DNA from: an uncultured Erysipelotrichales bacterium | Lineage (GTDB): Bacteria > Bacillota_I > Bacilli_A > Erysipelotrichales > Coprobacillaceae | Reading direction: 5' to 3' | Assembly (NCBI GenBank): GCA_910579135.1 | Contig: CAJTTM010000027.1 | Location: 1 to 33,431, forward strand | Length of the DNA: 33,431 nt | In this document: positions 1-8,083 of the stretch, piece after piece | How positions within the stretch are numbered: the stretch's first letter is position 1 | How the letters are laid out: each line of letters opens with the position of its first letter | Notes under the pieces: generated by a model | Seen by the model: only the letters and a program-made list of their open reading frames with translations | Databases searched by the model: none | Told to the model about the DNA's origin: nothing | Position numbers and translations under genes: made by a program

Positions 1-1
1 C

Positions 2-808
2 TTTGGTCATAGGGAATGTGTTAATGAAATCATTGATATCATACTAGGAAGACATCTACATATTGATGAACATCATGTTGAGCATTATATGAGCAATATC
101 AAAGGAAGAGAAGCTCAGTTTGATATTTATGTCAAAAGTGAAAAGATGAGAATCAATGTAGAAATACAGAGAAAAGAAAAAGGAGCCAATCCTAAAAGAG
201 GAAGATTAAATCTTAGTCTTATAGATACACAAGAAATAAAGAAAAGTTCAGAATATGAAGAAGTTCCAGAAAGCTATATCGTTTTTATGTGTGAAGGAGA
301 CTACTTTAAGAAGGAATTACCAATATATCATCTTAAACTTACGAATAAAGAAACAAAAGAAGAAGTAGATATAGGACAAGAGATGATATATGTGAATGGA
401 GATTATCAGGATGAAGATACAGTACTAGGAAGATTAATCCATGATTTTCATTGTATTGATCCAAATGAGATGTATAGTGAAGTCTTAAAAAAATGGGTCA
501 AATATTATAAAGAAGAAAGGAAAGGTGTGATAGAAATGTGTGAGATATGTGATCAATTAAAAGAAATGGGAAGGATTGAAGGAGAAATCATTGGTGAAAA
601 AAGAGGTTTTACCAATGGGAAAGCTGAGGGGAAGATAGAAGGGAAAATGGATATTTTAATGAAACAATTAAAAAGGAAATTAGGCTACTTATCAGAAAAT
701 GTTATTAAAATTATGAATAGTCTTGATGAAAAGACAATTAATACTATAGCATTGAATATATTTGATATAGATAAAGAAGAGGATATTTTAAAATATATTT
801 TGAGTTGA
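2..808 (+). CDS. Rpn/PD-(D/E)XK nuclease family transposase, 5' end outside the window
   Basis: The frame is open from the left edge of the window through the first internal ATG at 89, so the gene starts upstream and only its last 268 codons are seen. The visible part carries the nuclease-like core: a GREAQFDIYV strand with an Asp, about 20 residues later NVEIQRKE (the E-x-Q/K part of a PD-(D/E)XK site), then a conserved RLNLSLIDTQ stretch. The C-terminal third is a charged helical tail with short GKAEGKIEGK-type repeats, typical of the family annotated as 'PD-(D/E)XK nuclease family transposase' or Rpn recombination-promoting nuclease. Such proteins are thought to cut DNA and promote recA-independent recombination and occur as scattered multicopy genes. 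A decayed copy of the same tail follows directly. Family assignment is firm; mobility is inferred. Confidence 0.8.
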   Translation, partial: FGHRECVNEIIDIILGRHLHIDEHHVEHYMSNIKGREAQFDIYVKSEKMRINVEIQRKEKGANPKRGRLNLSLIDTQEIKKSSEYEEVPESYIVFMCEGDYFKKELPIYHLKLTNKETKEEVDIGQEMIYVNGDYQDEDTVLGRLIHDFHCIDPNEMYSEVLKKWVKYYKEERKGVIEMCEICDQLKEMGRIEGEIIGEKRGFTNGKAEGKIEGKMDILMKQLKRKLGYLSENVIKIMNSLDEKTINTIALNIFDIDKEEDILKYILS

Positions 809-841
809 TATAAGACATATGATATACAAGGAGAAAAAGAT

Positions 842-1110
842 AATGCGTGAGGTATGTGATTGATTAAAAGAGATGGGAAGAGTTGAAGGAGAATCAAAAA
901 AGTAAATTGAAATTGCATTAGAAATGAAGAATAGTAATGAAGATATACAAAGATTTATAGGTCTATCTATTGAATGATTGGTAATGATTTAAATAAGATT
1001 TTATTAGAAGGATTTATATATTTACTGGATTTGATGAATAATTGGTAAATGTACTTCTACTATATAACTTTGATAATAATAAAGAAAATATATTAAAGTA
1101 TGTTTATTGA
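842..1110 (+). pseudogene. Decayed second copy of the Rpn-family gene 3' end
   Basis: No long frame is open here, but translation gives pieces that match the tail of the preceding gene. At 842 the frame reads MREVCD-stop-LKEMGRVEGE, against EMCEICDQLKEMGRIEGE upstream, with a CAA codon replaced by TGA. Near 1035-1110 another frame reads YNFDNNKENILKYVY-stop, against IFDIDKEEDILKYILS-stop. There are several stops and at least one frame change between the two pieces. The fragment is a relic of a tandem paralogue whose 5' part has been lost. Nothing else is recognisable between 809 and 1190. Confidence 0.65.
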
Positions 1111-1237
1111 ATTTTTAACAGATTAGTATTTAGTGTTAATAAAATGTATTTTATGAAGTGATATCTAATATAAATAGGTATTACTTTTATTGATTATATA
1201 ATAAAATAAGTGTATGATAACGAGTGTTATTTTTTAA

Positions 1238-1247
1238 GGGGGGGGGG
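1238..1247 (+). repeat. G10 homopolymer in the ribosome-binding site of the MATE gene
   Basis: Ten consecutive G follow TTTTTAA and end five bases before the ATG at 1253. The tract is itself the Shine-Dalgarno element (AAGGGGGG). A run of ten G is striking in such AT-rich DNA and is the kind of tract that changes length by slipped-strand mispairing. A TATAAT that could be a -10 element lies at 1197-1202, which would put the tract inside the 5' untranslated mRNA, although no good -35 box is visible. Confidence 0.75.
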
Positions 1248-1252
1248 TTAAT

Positions 1253-2602
1253 ATGGAAAAGGATTTAACAAGTGGTAATACTTTAAAATTAATTATTTCC
1301 TTTTGTATTCCTTTGATTGGTGGCGCTATTTTCCAACAACTATATAACATTGTTGATACAATGATAGTAGGACGTTTTGTGGGTGTTAATGCTTTAGCAG
1401 CTGTTGGATCTACGGGTTCACTAAATTTCTTAGTAATAGGTTTTGCATTAGGGTTGACTGGTGGATTTGGAATACCAATTGCTCAAGCGTTTGGAGCAAA
1501 GAATCAAAAGTTAGTATTAAATACTATTATGAATGCAGTTTATTTATGTGTATTCTTTTCCGTTGTTATGACTTTATTAATGCATATAAGTACATACTCA
1601 TTATTAGATATCATGAAAACTCCTAGTGATATTATGAAAGATTCATATGATTATATCATTATTATTTTTTATGGATTAACATGTACACTTGCTTATAATA
1701 TGTTAGCAAGTATTTCAAGAGCATTAGGAGATAGTAAAACACCATTATTGTTTTTATTTATATCTTCAGTTTTAAATGTTGTTTTAGACTTATTTATGAT
1801 TATCAACTTAAACATGGGAGTACAAGGAGCTGCGCTTGCGACTATTATTTCTCAAGGAATTTCAGCTATTCTTTGTTTAGTTTATATGCATTATAAATAT
1901 ACGAATTTACGTTTTGATAAAGAATCAAGAAAAATTAATAGCCTTATCATAAAGAAACTTCTAAGAATCGCTTTACCAATGGCTTTACAAAATTCAATTA
2001 CAGCTGTAGGGACAGTTATATTACAATCTGCGGTTAATACATTGGGTTCGGCAAAGGTTGCAGCTATAACAGCTGGACAAAGGATACAGATGCTCTTTAC
2101 TCAGCCAATGGATATGTTAGGAGCTACAATGGCTACTTTCAGTGGACAAAATTTAGGTGCTAAAAAATATGATCGTATTTTTAAAGGAATCAAAGAATCT
2201 TTGACTATGGTAGTTGTTTATGGAGTTCTAATATTATTATTTATGTTTTTCTTTGGAAAATATTTAGCTCTATTATTTGTAGATAGCAGTGAAATTGCAA
2301 TTATTGCAGATACTCAAAGATTCTTGGTTATAAATAGTGTTTTCTATTTTACTTTAGGGATATTATTTGTTACTCGTAATACAATTCAAGGACTTGGAAA
2401 ATCAGCCCTTACAATGTTGGCAGGACTTGCAGAATTAATAGCAAGGGCTATAGTAGCATTGTCCCTAGTTCGTTATTGGGGATTTAATGCCATCTTATTT
2501 GCAAATCCTATTGCTTGGATAGCCGCTGATATTATATTGATTCCAACAATAATTATCATTTTAAAGAAAATAAAAAAAGAATCAAAAATAGAAGGAATAT
2601 AA
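1253..2602 (+). CDS. MATE family multidrug/sodium antiporter
   Basis: The 449-residue product is a full-length MATE transporter: about twelve hydrophobic segments in two similar halves, the N-terminal PLIGGAIFQQLYNIVDTMIVGRFVG signature region, and the second-half counterpart around residues 240-300 with LPMALQNS and GQRIQML. These inner-membrane proteins export drugs or metabolites in exchange for Na+ or H+; the substrate cannot be read from sequence. The ATG is set by the G-run ribosome site five bases upstream. It appears to be monocistronic and ends at a terminator shared with the convergent Big_2 gene. The homopolymer in its ribosome site suggests switchable translation. Confidence 0.93.
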   Translation: MEKDLTSGNTLKLIISFCIPLIGGAIFQQLYNIVDTMIVGRFVGVNALAAVGSTGSLNFLVIGFALGLTGGFGIPIAQAFGAKNQKLVLNTIMNAVYLCVFFSVVMTLLMHISTYSLLDIMKTPSDIMKDSYDYIIIIFYGLTCTLAYNMLASISRALGDSKTPLLFLFISSVLNVVLDLFMIINLNMGVQGAALATIISQGISAILCLVYMHYKYTNLRFDKESRKINSLIIKKLLRIALPMALQNSITAVGTVILQSAVNTLGSAKVAAITAGQRIQMLFTQPMDMLGATMATFSGQNLGAKKYDRIFKGIKESLTMVVVYGVLILLFMFFFGKYLALLFVDSSEIAIIADTQRFLVINSVFYFTLGILFVTRNTIQGLGKSALTMLAGLAELIARAIVALSLVRYWGFNAILFANPIAWIAADIILIPTIIIILKKIKKESKIEGI

Positions 2603-2603
2603 A

Positions 2604-2636
2604 AAGCTCTTCACATAAGTGAGAGCTTATTTTTTT
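2604..2636. terminator. Bidirectional terminator between MATE and Big_2 genes
   Basis: AAGCTC-(T)-TCAC pairs with GTGA-GAGCTT around an ATAA loop (one bulged T), flanked by A-rich sequence on the left and ATTTTTTT on the right. It can serve both convergent genes; the minus-strand stop codon (2635-2637) lies at its edge. Confidence 0.8.
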
Positions 2637-3744
2637 AAGGTATAAATTTTTTGAATATGACTTTAGAAGTAACTGTTTCGCCAGTGTCTTTATCAATTTC
2701 AGTTTGTGTCATTGTTAACTTTTTATTTGTATAAGTAAGATATAATACTTCATCATCTCCTGGAACAGTTAAGACATATTGATTATCAATAAATTCCCAA
2801 GTTCCGTTTGTTGACTCTTTATAACCGTCAAATGAAACAGTCATTTTAAATGTATTGTTTGCATTCATTTTAATAATGATATTAAAATCAGTTTCTAAAA
2901 AGATTGACATTTCTTGTTGAGTTATTGAAATACCATTGCTAATAACTGAACTAAATTTATAAGAACCAACTACTGATTCTTCTGAAACCTTTACAGTAAT
3001 AGTTTTAGAAACACCATTCATTGTAGCGGTAATTTTAGCTGTACCAATTTTTTTGGCAGTGACCTTTCCTTTAGTAGAAACACTAACGATAGAATTATTG
3101 CTTGTTTTCCATTTTACAGTTTTGCTAGCACCATCACTTGTTGCTTTTAATATATAAGTATCTCCAACTTGCATTGCTAAAGACGTTTTATTAAGTTTAG
3201 TAGTAGGATTTTTAACAGTAATTTTACATGTATATTTCTTTCCTGCTACTTTTGCAGTGATAGTACAAGTTCCCTTCTTTTTAGCAGTGACTTTTCCTTT
3301 AGAGGAAACGGTTGCAATCTTCTTATTGTTAGATGTCCAAGTAACCTTTTTACTTGTATATAGCACTTTAAGTGTTAAAGTCTTACTTTTCACAACTGTA
3401 GCTTTTGATTTATTCATTTGAACAGGTGGATTTTTTACAGTGATTTTACATCTGTATTTTTTAGTTCCAACCTTTGCAGTGATAGTACAAGTTCCTTTCT
3501 TTTTAGCGGTGACTTTTCCTTTAGAGGAAACTGTCGCAACGTTTTTGTTACTTGAAGACCAAGTGACTTTCTTTTTAGTCCCTAATACTTTTAATGTTAA
3601 AGTTTTTCCTTTAACTATAGTTGCCTTTGTTTTATTCATTTTAACAGCTGCTTCAACTTCTGTGATGAAAGAAGTTTGATTTAGACTAGGCATAGCCGTT
3701 GTCATCATAGCTACTGTTAAAATAGCTATAAATAATTTTTTCAT
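2635..3744 (-). CDS. Secreted protein with three Big_2 (bacterial Ig-like group 2) domains
   Basis: The 369-residue product begins with a signal peptide (MKKLFIAILTVAMMTTAMPS, cleavage probably near residue 33). Three Big_2 domains follow at about 35-105, 109-180 and 183-254, each ending in the hallmark VSSKGKVTAKKKGTCTITAKV-type stretch. A C-terminal domain (258-369) with NNTFKMTVSFDG and GTWEF resembles the small lipocalin-like beta domains often found after Big_2 repeats. There is no LPXTG-type anchor, so it is probably released or held by its very lysine-rich surface. Big_2 domains generally act as spacers or adhesins; no specific ligand can be assigned. An AAAAGGAGGGG ribosome site precedes the ATG. 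Confidence 0.88.
   Translation of the reverse strand: MKKLFIAILTVAMMTTAMPSLNQTSFITEVEAAVKMNKTKATIVKGKTLTLKVLGTKKKVTWSSSNKNVATVSSKGKVTAKKKGTCTITAKVGTKKYRCKITVKNPPVQMNKSKATVVKSKTLTLKVLYTSKKVTWTSNNKKIATVSSKGKVTAKKKGTCTITAKVAGKKYTCKITVKNPTTKLNKTSLAMQVGDTYILKATSDGASKTVKWKTSNNSIVSVSTKGKVTAKKIGTAKITATMNGVSKTITVKVSEESVVGSYKFSSVISNGISITQQEMSIFLETDFNIIIKMNANNTFKMTVSFDGYKESTNGTWEFIDNQYVLTVPGDDEVLYLTYTNKKLTMTQTEIDKDTGETVTSKVIFKKFIP
2983..3642 (-). repeat. Three tandem Big_2-encoding repeats
   Basis: The units lie at about 3430-3642, 3205-3420 and 2983-3198. The first two are still very alike at the DNA level over their 3' halves (for example GCAGTGATAGTACAAGTTCC in both). The third is clearly diverged (KTSNNSIVSVSTKGKVTAKK), which points to a recent duplication of one module. 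Confidence 0.8.
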
Positions 3745-3844
3745 TTAAATTCCCCTCCTTTTTTATTTTTATAAATTATATCATATATATGTGTACTTCT
3801 TAAGAATTTAGAATAGAATTTATGATAAAAATATAAAAAATTTC

Positions 3845-3873
3845 TTGATTATTTTAGATAATTCTTCTATACT
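3845..3873 (+). promoter_or_regulatory. Sigma-A promoter of carB1
   Basis: TTGATT at 3845-3850, a 17-bp spacer and TATACT at 3868-3873. Transcription should start near 3880 and give a leader of about 140 bases before carB1. The promoter is almost the same as the carA promoter at 7918-7946, including the TCTTCTATACTA / TTCTACTATACTA flank. Confidence 0.8.
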
Positions 3874-3901
3874 AGATAGAAAGTAAGAAAGGGTGAGAAA
3901 A

Positions 3902-3973
3902 ATGGCTGTTTTTAAGAGAGTACTAAAAATGAATCAAAATTTTCTTAAATCAGCTTTTTTCTTTGTTCATTAA
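3902..3973 (+). CDS. Leader peptide of carB1 attenuator (23 codons)
   Basis: A short frame opens at ATG 3902 behind AAAGGGTGAG and ends with TAA at 3971-3973. The product starts MAVFKRVLKM and ends SAFFFVH; its last codons are almost pure U in the mRNA (GCTTTTTTCTTTGTT). Its stop codon overlaps the first bases of the terminator stem. It contains one Arg codon, so it does not look like an arginine-sensing leader. carA has a peptide of similar length in exactly the same position relative to the hairpin (7976-8053), with little sequence similarity beyond U-rich codons. The conserved position and unconserved sequence suggest that the act of translation matters, not the peptide. Translation has not been shown and is inferred. 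Confidence 0.65.
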   Translation: MAVFKRVLKMNQNFLKSAFFFVH

Positions 3974-4001
3974 CATATCATTTTTATTGATATGTTTTTT
4001 T
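3972..4001 (+). terminator. Attenuator terminator in the carB1 leader
   Basis: AACATATCA (3972-3980) pairs perfectly with TGATATGTT (3988-3996) around a TTTTTAT loop, followed by a T run to 4001. It lies between the promoter and the carB1 ribosome site (AAAGGAGG at about 4007-4014), so it must be read through for carB1 expression. I found no upstream segment that could pair with the 5' arm as an antiterminator, so blocking by a ribosome at the overlapping leader stop is the simplest control. Confidence 0.8.
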
Positions 4002-4022
4002 ATGTAAAAGGAGGAAATATTT

Positions 4023-7000
4023 ATGCCAAAGAGAAATGATATTGATACTGTTTTAGTTATTGGTTCTGGACCTATTATTATTGGTCAAGCATGTGAATTT
4101 GATTATTCTGGAACACAAGCTTGTAAAGCGTTAAGAAGTTTAGGTTATAAAATTGTTTTAGTAAATTCTAATCCTGCAACAATTATGACTGATCCAGAAA
4201 CTGCTGATGTTACATATATTGAACCATTAAATGTAGATAGATTAACACAAATTATTGAAAAAGAAAGACCTGATGCTTTGCTTCCTAACTTAGGAGGACA
4301 ATCTGCATTAAATTTATGTTCAGAATTAAATAAAGAAGGTGTGTTAGATAAGTATGGTGTAAAAGTATTAGGAGTACAGGTTGATGCTATTGAAAGAGGA
4401 GAAGACCGTTTAGAATTCAAAAAAGAAATGGATTTATTAGGTATTGAAATGGCAAAGAGTGAAATTGCTAATACTGTTGAAGAAGCTTTAAGAATCGCTG
4501 ATGATTTAGGTTATCCAGTTGTTGTAAGACCTGCTTATACAATGGGAGGTGCTGGAGGAGGACTTGTTTATAACGTTGAAGAGTTAAAAACAGTTGTCTC
4601 TAGAGGTTTACAAGCAAGTTTAGTTCACCAATGCTTAATTGAAGAATCAATTTTAGGTTGGGAAGAATTAGAAGTTGAAGTTGTAAGAGATGCTAAAAAC
4701 AATATGATTACTGTATGTTTTATTGAAAATATTGATCCAATGGGAGTTCATACAGGAGATTCATTCTGTAGTGCACCAATGCTTACAGTAAGTCAAGATG
4801 TTCAAGATAGGTTAAAAGAACAAGCGTTTAAGATTGTAGAGGGTGTACAAGTTGTAGGGGGTACGAATGTACAATTTGCTCATGATCCAGTTAGCGATAG
4901 AATTGTTGTTATTGAAATTAATCCAAGAACATCTCGTTCTAGTGCATTAGCTTCAAAAGCTACAGGGTTCCCAATTGCTTTGGTTTCTGCAATGTTAGCT
5001 GCAGGTTTAACATTAGATGAAATTGAATGTGGTAAATATGGAACTTTAGATAAATATGTACCTGATGGAGATTATGTTGTTATTAAGTTTGCTAGATGGG
5101 CGTTTGAAAAATTCAAAGGTGCAGAAGATAAATTAGGAACACAAATGAAGGCTGTTGGAGAGGTTATGAGTATTGGTAAGACTTATAAAGAAGCTTTCCA
5201 AAAGGCTATTAGATCTCTTGAAACTGGTCGTTATGGATTAGGATATGCGAAGAACTTTAATGGGTTATCTAAGGAAGAGTTATTACAATTATTGGTTAAT
5301 CCTACAAGTGAAAGACAATTTATTATGTATGAGGCACTAAGAAAAGGTGCTAGTGTGGATGAATTATATGATTTAACTAAAATTAAAAAGTATTTCATTG
5401 AACAAATGAAAGAATTAGTTGAAGAAGAAGAAACAATTAAATCATATAAGGGTAAAGATTTACCAGCAGATGTTTTAAAACAAGCAAAATTAGATGGATT
5501 TAGTGATAAGTATTTAAGCCAAGTTTTGGCTATTGATGAAAGTGTAATTAGAAATAAAAGACTTGAAAATGGTATTGAACAAGCCTGGCAGCCAGTTCAT
5601 GTAAGTGGTACTAAGGATAATGCTTATTATTATTCAACTTATAATGATAAAGACAGAGATACAGTAAGTGATAAGAAGAAAATCATGATTTTAGGTGGAG
5701 GGCCAAATAGAATTGGTCAAGGTATTGAATTTGATTATTGTTGTGTTCATGCTTCTCTTGCTTTAAAAAAATTGGGATTTGAAACAATTATTGTTAACTG
5801 TAACCCAGAAACAGTTTCTACTGATTATGATACATCTGATAAATTATATTTTGAACCATTAACATTAGAAGACGTATTAAGTATTTATAATAAAGAAAAA
5901 CCATTAGGAGTGATTGCTCAATTTGGTGGACAAACACCTCTTAACTTAGCTTCTCAATTAAAAGAAAATGGAGTTAATATTTTAGGAACAACTCCTGAAA
6001 CAATTGATGAAGCTGAAGATAGAGATTTATTTAATGCGATGATGGAAAAATTAGAAATTCCAATGCCTGAATCAGGAATGGCTATTAATGTAGAAGAAGC
6101 ATTAGAAATTGCGAAAAGAATACATTACCCATTAATGGTAAGACCATCTTATGTATTAGGTGGAAGAGGTATGGAAGTTGTTTATGATGATGAAGGATTA
6201 GAACAATATATGGCAGCTGCTGTAGGTGTGACTCCTGATAGACCAATCTTAATTGATAGATTCTTAAGTAATGCAATGGAATGTGAAGCTGATGCAATTA
6301 GTGATGGAACAAATGTATTTGTACCTGCAGTTATGCAACATATCGAACTTGCTGGTATCCATTCTGGAGATTCTGCTTGTATGCTTCCATCAAAAGATAT
6401 TCCAATGCGTCATTTAGAAACAATCAAAGAATACACTAAGAAGATTGCAAAAGAAATGAATGTTCGTGGTTTAATGAATATGCAATATGCAATTGCAGAT
6501 GATAAAGTATATGTATTAGAAGCAAATCCAAGAGCATCTAGAACAGTACCATTGGTCTCTAAGGTATGTAATGTTAATATGGTAAAGATTGCGACAGATA
6601 TTGTGACATTAGAATTAACTGGTAGGGAATCACCAGTACCAAGTTTAAAAGAAAAGAAAATTCCACATGTTGGTGTTAAGGAAGCTGTATTCCCATTCAA
6701 TATGTTCCCAGAAGTTGATCCAATCTTAGGACCTGAAATGAGATCTACAGGTGAAGTATTAGGATTAAGTGCAACATTTGGTGGAGGATATTATAAGGCT
6801 CAAGAAGGAGCACAAACAATTCTTCCAACAAGTGGTAAAGTATTATTAAGTGTTAATGATATGGATAAGGAACAACTTCCTGAACTTGCAAAAGGATATT
6901 ATAATGCAGGATTTGAATTAGTAGCAACTGGACAAACATATGAAATGATCCAAGAGCATAACATTCCAGTTACTAAGATTAAGAAGATTTATGAAGGTAG

Positions 7001-7238
7001 ACCTAATATCAATGATGCTCTTACAAATGGTGAATTAGTAATGATTATTAATACTCCAAGTGGAAAACAAAGTGCTCATGATGATAGTTATATTAGAAAG
7101 TCTGCTATTAAGATGAAGATTCCATATGTAACTAATATTGCTGCTGCGAAAGCATCATTAGAAGGTATTATGGAAATGAAGATTCATGGTAGCCATAAAG
7201 TAAAATCTTTACAAGAATATCATAGTGAAATTAAATAA
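4023..7238 (+). CDS. carB: Carbamoyl-phosphate synthase large subunit (first copy)
   Basis: The 1071-residue product is the full length of CarB. It makes carbamoyl phosphate from bicarbonate, two ATP and ammonia delivered by CarA, for arginine and pyrimidine synthesis. The two ATP-grasp halves are intact: VLVIGSGPIIIGQ at 10-22, Arg129 and Arg169 in the expected places, EINPRTSRSSALASK in the first half, then GGGPNRIGQGIEFDY, VRPSYVLGGRGMEVV and EANPRASRTVPLVSK in the second. The C-terminal allosteric domain keeps the EGRPNINDALTNGE and INTPSG style of the E. coli-like proteins, unlike the second copy at 9163. It stands without a carA next to it, behind its own attenuator, and ends at a terminator before kptA. 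Whether it pairs with the CarA encoded here or another is unknown. Confidence 0.96.
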   Translation: MPKRNDIDTVLVIGSGPIIIGQACEFDYSGTQACKALRSLGYKIVLVNSNPATIMTDPETADVTYIEPLNVDRLTQIIEKERPDALLPNLGGQSALNLCSELNKEGVLDKYGVKVLGVQVDAIERGEDRLEFKKEMDLLGIEMAKSEIANTVEEALRIADDLGYPVVVRPAYTMGGAGGGLVYNVEELKTVVSRGLQASLVHQCLIEESILGWEELEVEVVRDAKNNMITVCFIENIDPMGVHTGDSFCSAPMLTVSQDVQDRLKEQAFKIVEGVQVVGGTNVQFAHDPVSDRIVVIEINPRTSRSSALASKATGFPIALVSAMLAAGLTLDEIECGKYGTLDKYVPDGDYVVIKFARWAFEKFKGAEDKLGTQMKAVGEVMSIGKTYKEAFQKAIRSLETGRYGLGYAKNFNGLSKEELLQLLVNPTSERQFIMYEALRKGASVDELYDLTKIKKYFIEQMKELVEEEETIKSYKGKDLPADVLKQAKLDGFSDKYLSQVLAIDESVIRNKRLENGIEQAWQPVHVSGTKDNAYYYSTYNDKDRDTVSDKKKIMILGGGPNRIGQGIEFDYCCVHASLALKKLGFETIIVNCNPETVSTDYDTSDKLYFEPLTLEDVLSIYNKEKPLGVIAQFGGQTPLNLASQLKENGVNILGTTPETIDEAEDRDLFNAMMEKLEIPMPESGMAINVEEALEIAKRIHYPLMVRPSYVLGGRGMEVVYDDEGLEQYMAAAVGVTPDRPILIDRFLSNAMECEADAISDGTNVFVPAVMQHIELAGIHSGDSACMLPSKDIPMRHLETIKEYTKKIAKEMNVRGLMNMQYAIADDKVYVLEANPRASRTVPLVSKVCNVNMVKIATDIVTLELTGRESPVPSLKEKKIPHVGVKEAVFPFNMFPEVDPILGPEMRSTGEVLGLSATFGGGYYKAQEGAQTILPTSGKVLLSVNDMDKEQLPELAKGYYNAGFELVATGQTYEMIQEHNIPVTKIKKIYEGRPNINDALTNGELVMIINTPSGKQSAHDDSYIRKSAIKMKIPYVTNIAAAKASLEGIMEMKIHGSHKVKSLQEYHSEIK

Positions 7239-7264
7239 GATGTGGCGTAATGCTACATCTTTTT
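7238..7264 (+). terminator. Terminator after carB1
   Basis: AGATGTGGC pairs with GCTACATCT (one G-T pair) around GTAAT, followed by TTTT. The stem begins at the last base of the carB1 stop codon. It separates carB1 from kptA only partly, since no clear kptA promoter is visible and the T run is short. Confidence 0.7.
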
Positions 7265-7293
7265 ATATGCTTTTATTAAGGAGGGTGATTCAA

Positions 7294-7845
7294 GTGGGGT
7301 TGAGTCAATATTTAAGTTATTTATTAAGACATCATCCAGAAAGTATAGGTTTAAATATGAATGAACATGGATATGTATTAGTCAAACAATTGATTGATAA
7401 TATCAATAAAAAAGCAAAGTATACAATCAATAAAAATTTATTAGATGATATTGTGAGAAAAGATAATGAACAAAGATATAAATATAGTGAAGATGGATTA
7501 TATATTAAAGCATGCCAAAGACATAGTATGTCATGTGTAACTCCAGAATTAATATATATCACTCCTCCTGATATTTTATATCATGGGATAACTTCATCTG
7601 CATATAAGAAAATCTTAAAATCAGGATACATTAGTAAAATGAAAAGACATGCAGTGCATACTCAACAAGATATCAATAAAGCATGGCTTTCTGCAATACG
7701 ATGGTATTTAACTCCTATTGTTTTAGAAATAGATGCAAAAGCAATGGTAAATGATGGTTATCTGTTTGGAGTTTCTGATAATAATGTTTGGTGTGTTGAT
7801 CAAGTTCTGGTACAATACATTAGAAATGTTATATATGAAGATTAA
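7294..7845 (+). CDS. kptA: RNA 2'-phosphotransferase, Tpt1/KptA family
   Basis: KptA/Tpt1 enzymes move an internal RNA 2'-phosphate to NAD+, giving ADP-ribose 1''-2''-cyclic phosphate. In fungi this finishes tRNA splicing; the bacterial substrate is not established. The family signatures are present: LSQYLSYLLRHHPESIGL at the start (Arg12-His13), NEQRYKYSEDG (Arg61), ILYHGI, a SAIRW segment (Arg136) and PIVLEIDAKAMVNDGYLF. GTG 7294 is chosen because AAGGAGGG lies eight bases upstream and homologues begin at this point; the ATG at 7225 would overlap carB1 and add unrelated residues. Two usually conserved spots differ: HGI instead of HGT, and IKACQRHS where many members have IRAxQGHS. Length (183 aa) is normal. 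Confidence 0.9.
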   Translation: MGLSQYLSYLLRHHPESIGLNMNEHGYVLVKQLIDNINKKAKYTINKNLLDDIVRKDNEQRYKYSEDGLYIKACQRHSMSCVTPELIYITPPDILYHGITSSAYKKILKSGYISKMKRHAVHTQQDINKAWLSAIRWYLTPIVLEIDAKAMVNDGYLFGVSDNNVWCVDQVLVQYIRNVIYED

Positions 7846-7917
7846 ATAACATAATGATAAAGTATATATCGTGTTTATAATTTATTTTACAAATAATAAA
7901 AAATTATTAAAAAACTC

Positions 7918-7946
7918 TTGAATAATGACTTTATTTCTACTATACT
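7918..7946 (+). promoter_or_regulatory. Sigma-A promoter of carA-carB2
   Basis: TTGAAT at 7918-7923, a 17-bp spacer and TATACT at 7941-7946, matching the carB1 promoter in boxes, spacing and flanks. It starts a leader of about 140 bases. Between the end of kptA and this promoter (7846-7917) I see only AT-rich sequence. Confidence 0.8.
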
Positions 7947-7975
7947 ATACAAAAAGTAGAAAGGAATGAGGAAGT

Positions 7976-8053
7976 ATGGTGTTTTGTTTTGATTGTATTT
8001 TATTAAAATTGGAACTAAAGGACTCTTTTTCTCATTTTTTATATTTAAGTTAA
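7976..8053 (+). CDS. Leader peptide of carA-carB2 attenuator (25 codons)
   Basis: ATG 7976 follows AAAGGAATGAGGAAG, and the frame ends at TAA 8051-8053. The product starts MVFCFDCILL and ends FSHFLYLS; the second half of the message is U-rich (CTCTTTTTCTCATTTTTTATATTT). It has no Arg codon. The stop codon overlaps the first bases of the terminator stem, as in the carB1 leader. The function proposed is to place a ribosome on the 5' arm of the terminator when RNA polymerase has slowed in the U-rich stretch. Expression is inferred, not shown. Confidence 0.65.
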   Translation: MVFCFDCILLKLELKDSFSHFLYLS

Positions 8054-8083
8054 ACATATCACTTTTTATTGATATGTTTTTTT
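8052..8083 (+). terminator. Attenuator terminator in the carA leader
   Basis: AAACATATCA (8052-8061) pairs with TGATATGTTT (8070-8079) around CTTTTTAT, followed by TTTT. The stem is the same as that of the carB1 attenuator plus one pair. The carA ribosome site GGGAGGT (8086-8092) comes directly after it. Confidence 0.8.

Noticed and set aside
3440..3679. 79-codon plus-strand frame inside the Big_2 gene
   Set aside because: It is antisense to a clear coding region with repeats, and has no ribosome site or family match.
3874..3971. PyrR-binding site, T-box or riboswitch in the carB1 and carA leaders
   Set aside because: I see no PyrR consensus loop (ARUCCNGNGAGGYU type), no T-box sequence and no alternative stem with the 5' arm of the terminator. 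The leaders are simple, U-rich and translated in form.
3902..3973. Arginine-codon (his/trp style) attenuation in the car leaders
   Set aside because: There is one Arg codon in the first leader and none in the second. Neither has a run of any codon for an end-product amino acid; the Phe richness follows from U richness.
7225..7293. Upstream ATG start for kptA overlapping carB1
   Set aside because: The extra 23 residues are not part of the family, and the start would lie before the carB1 terminator; the GTG at 7294 has AAGGAGGG at the right distance.
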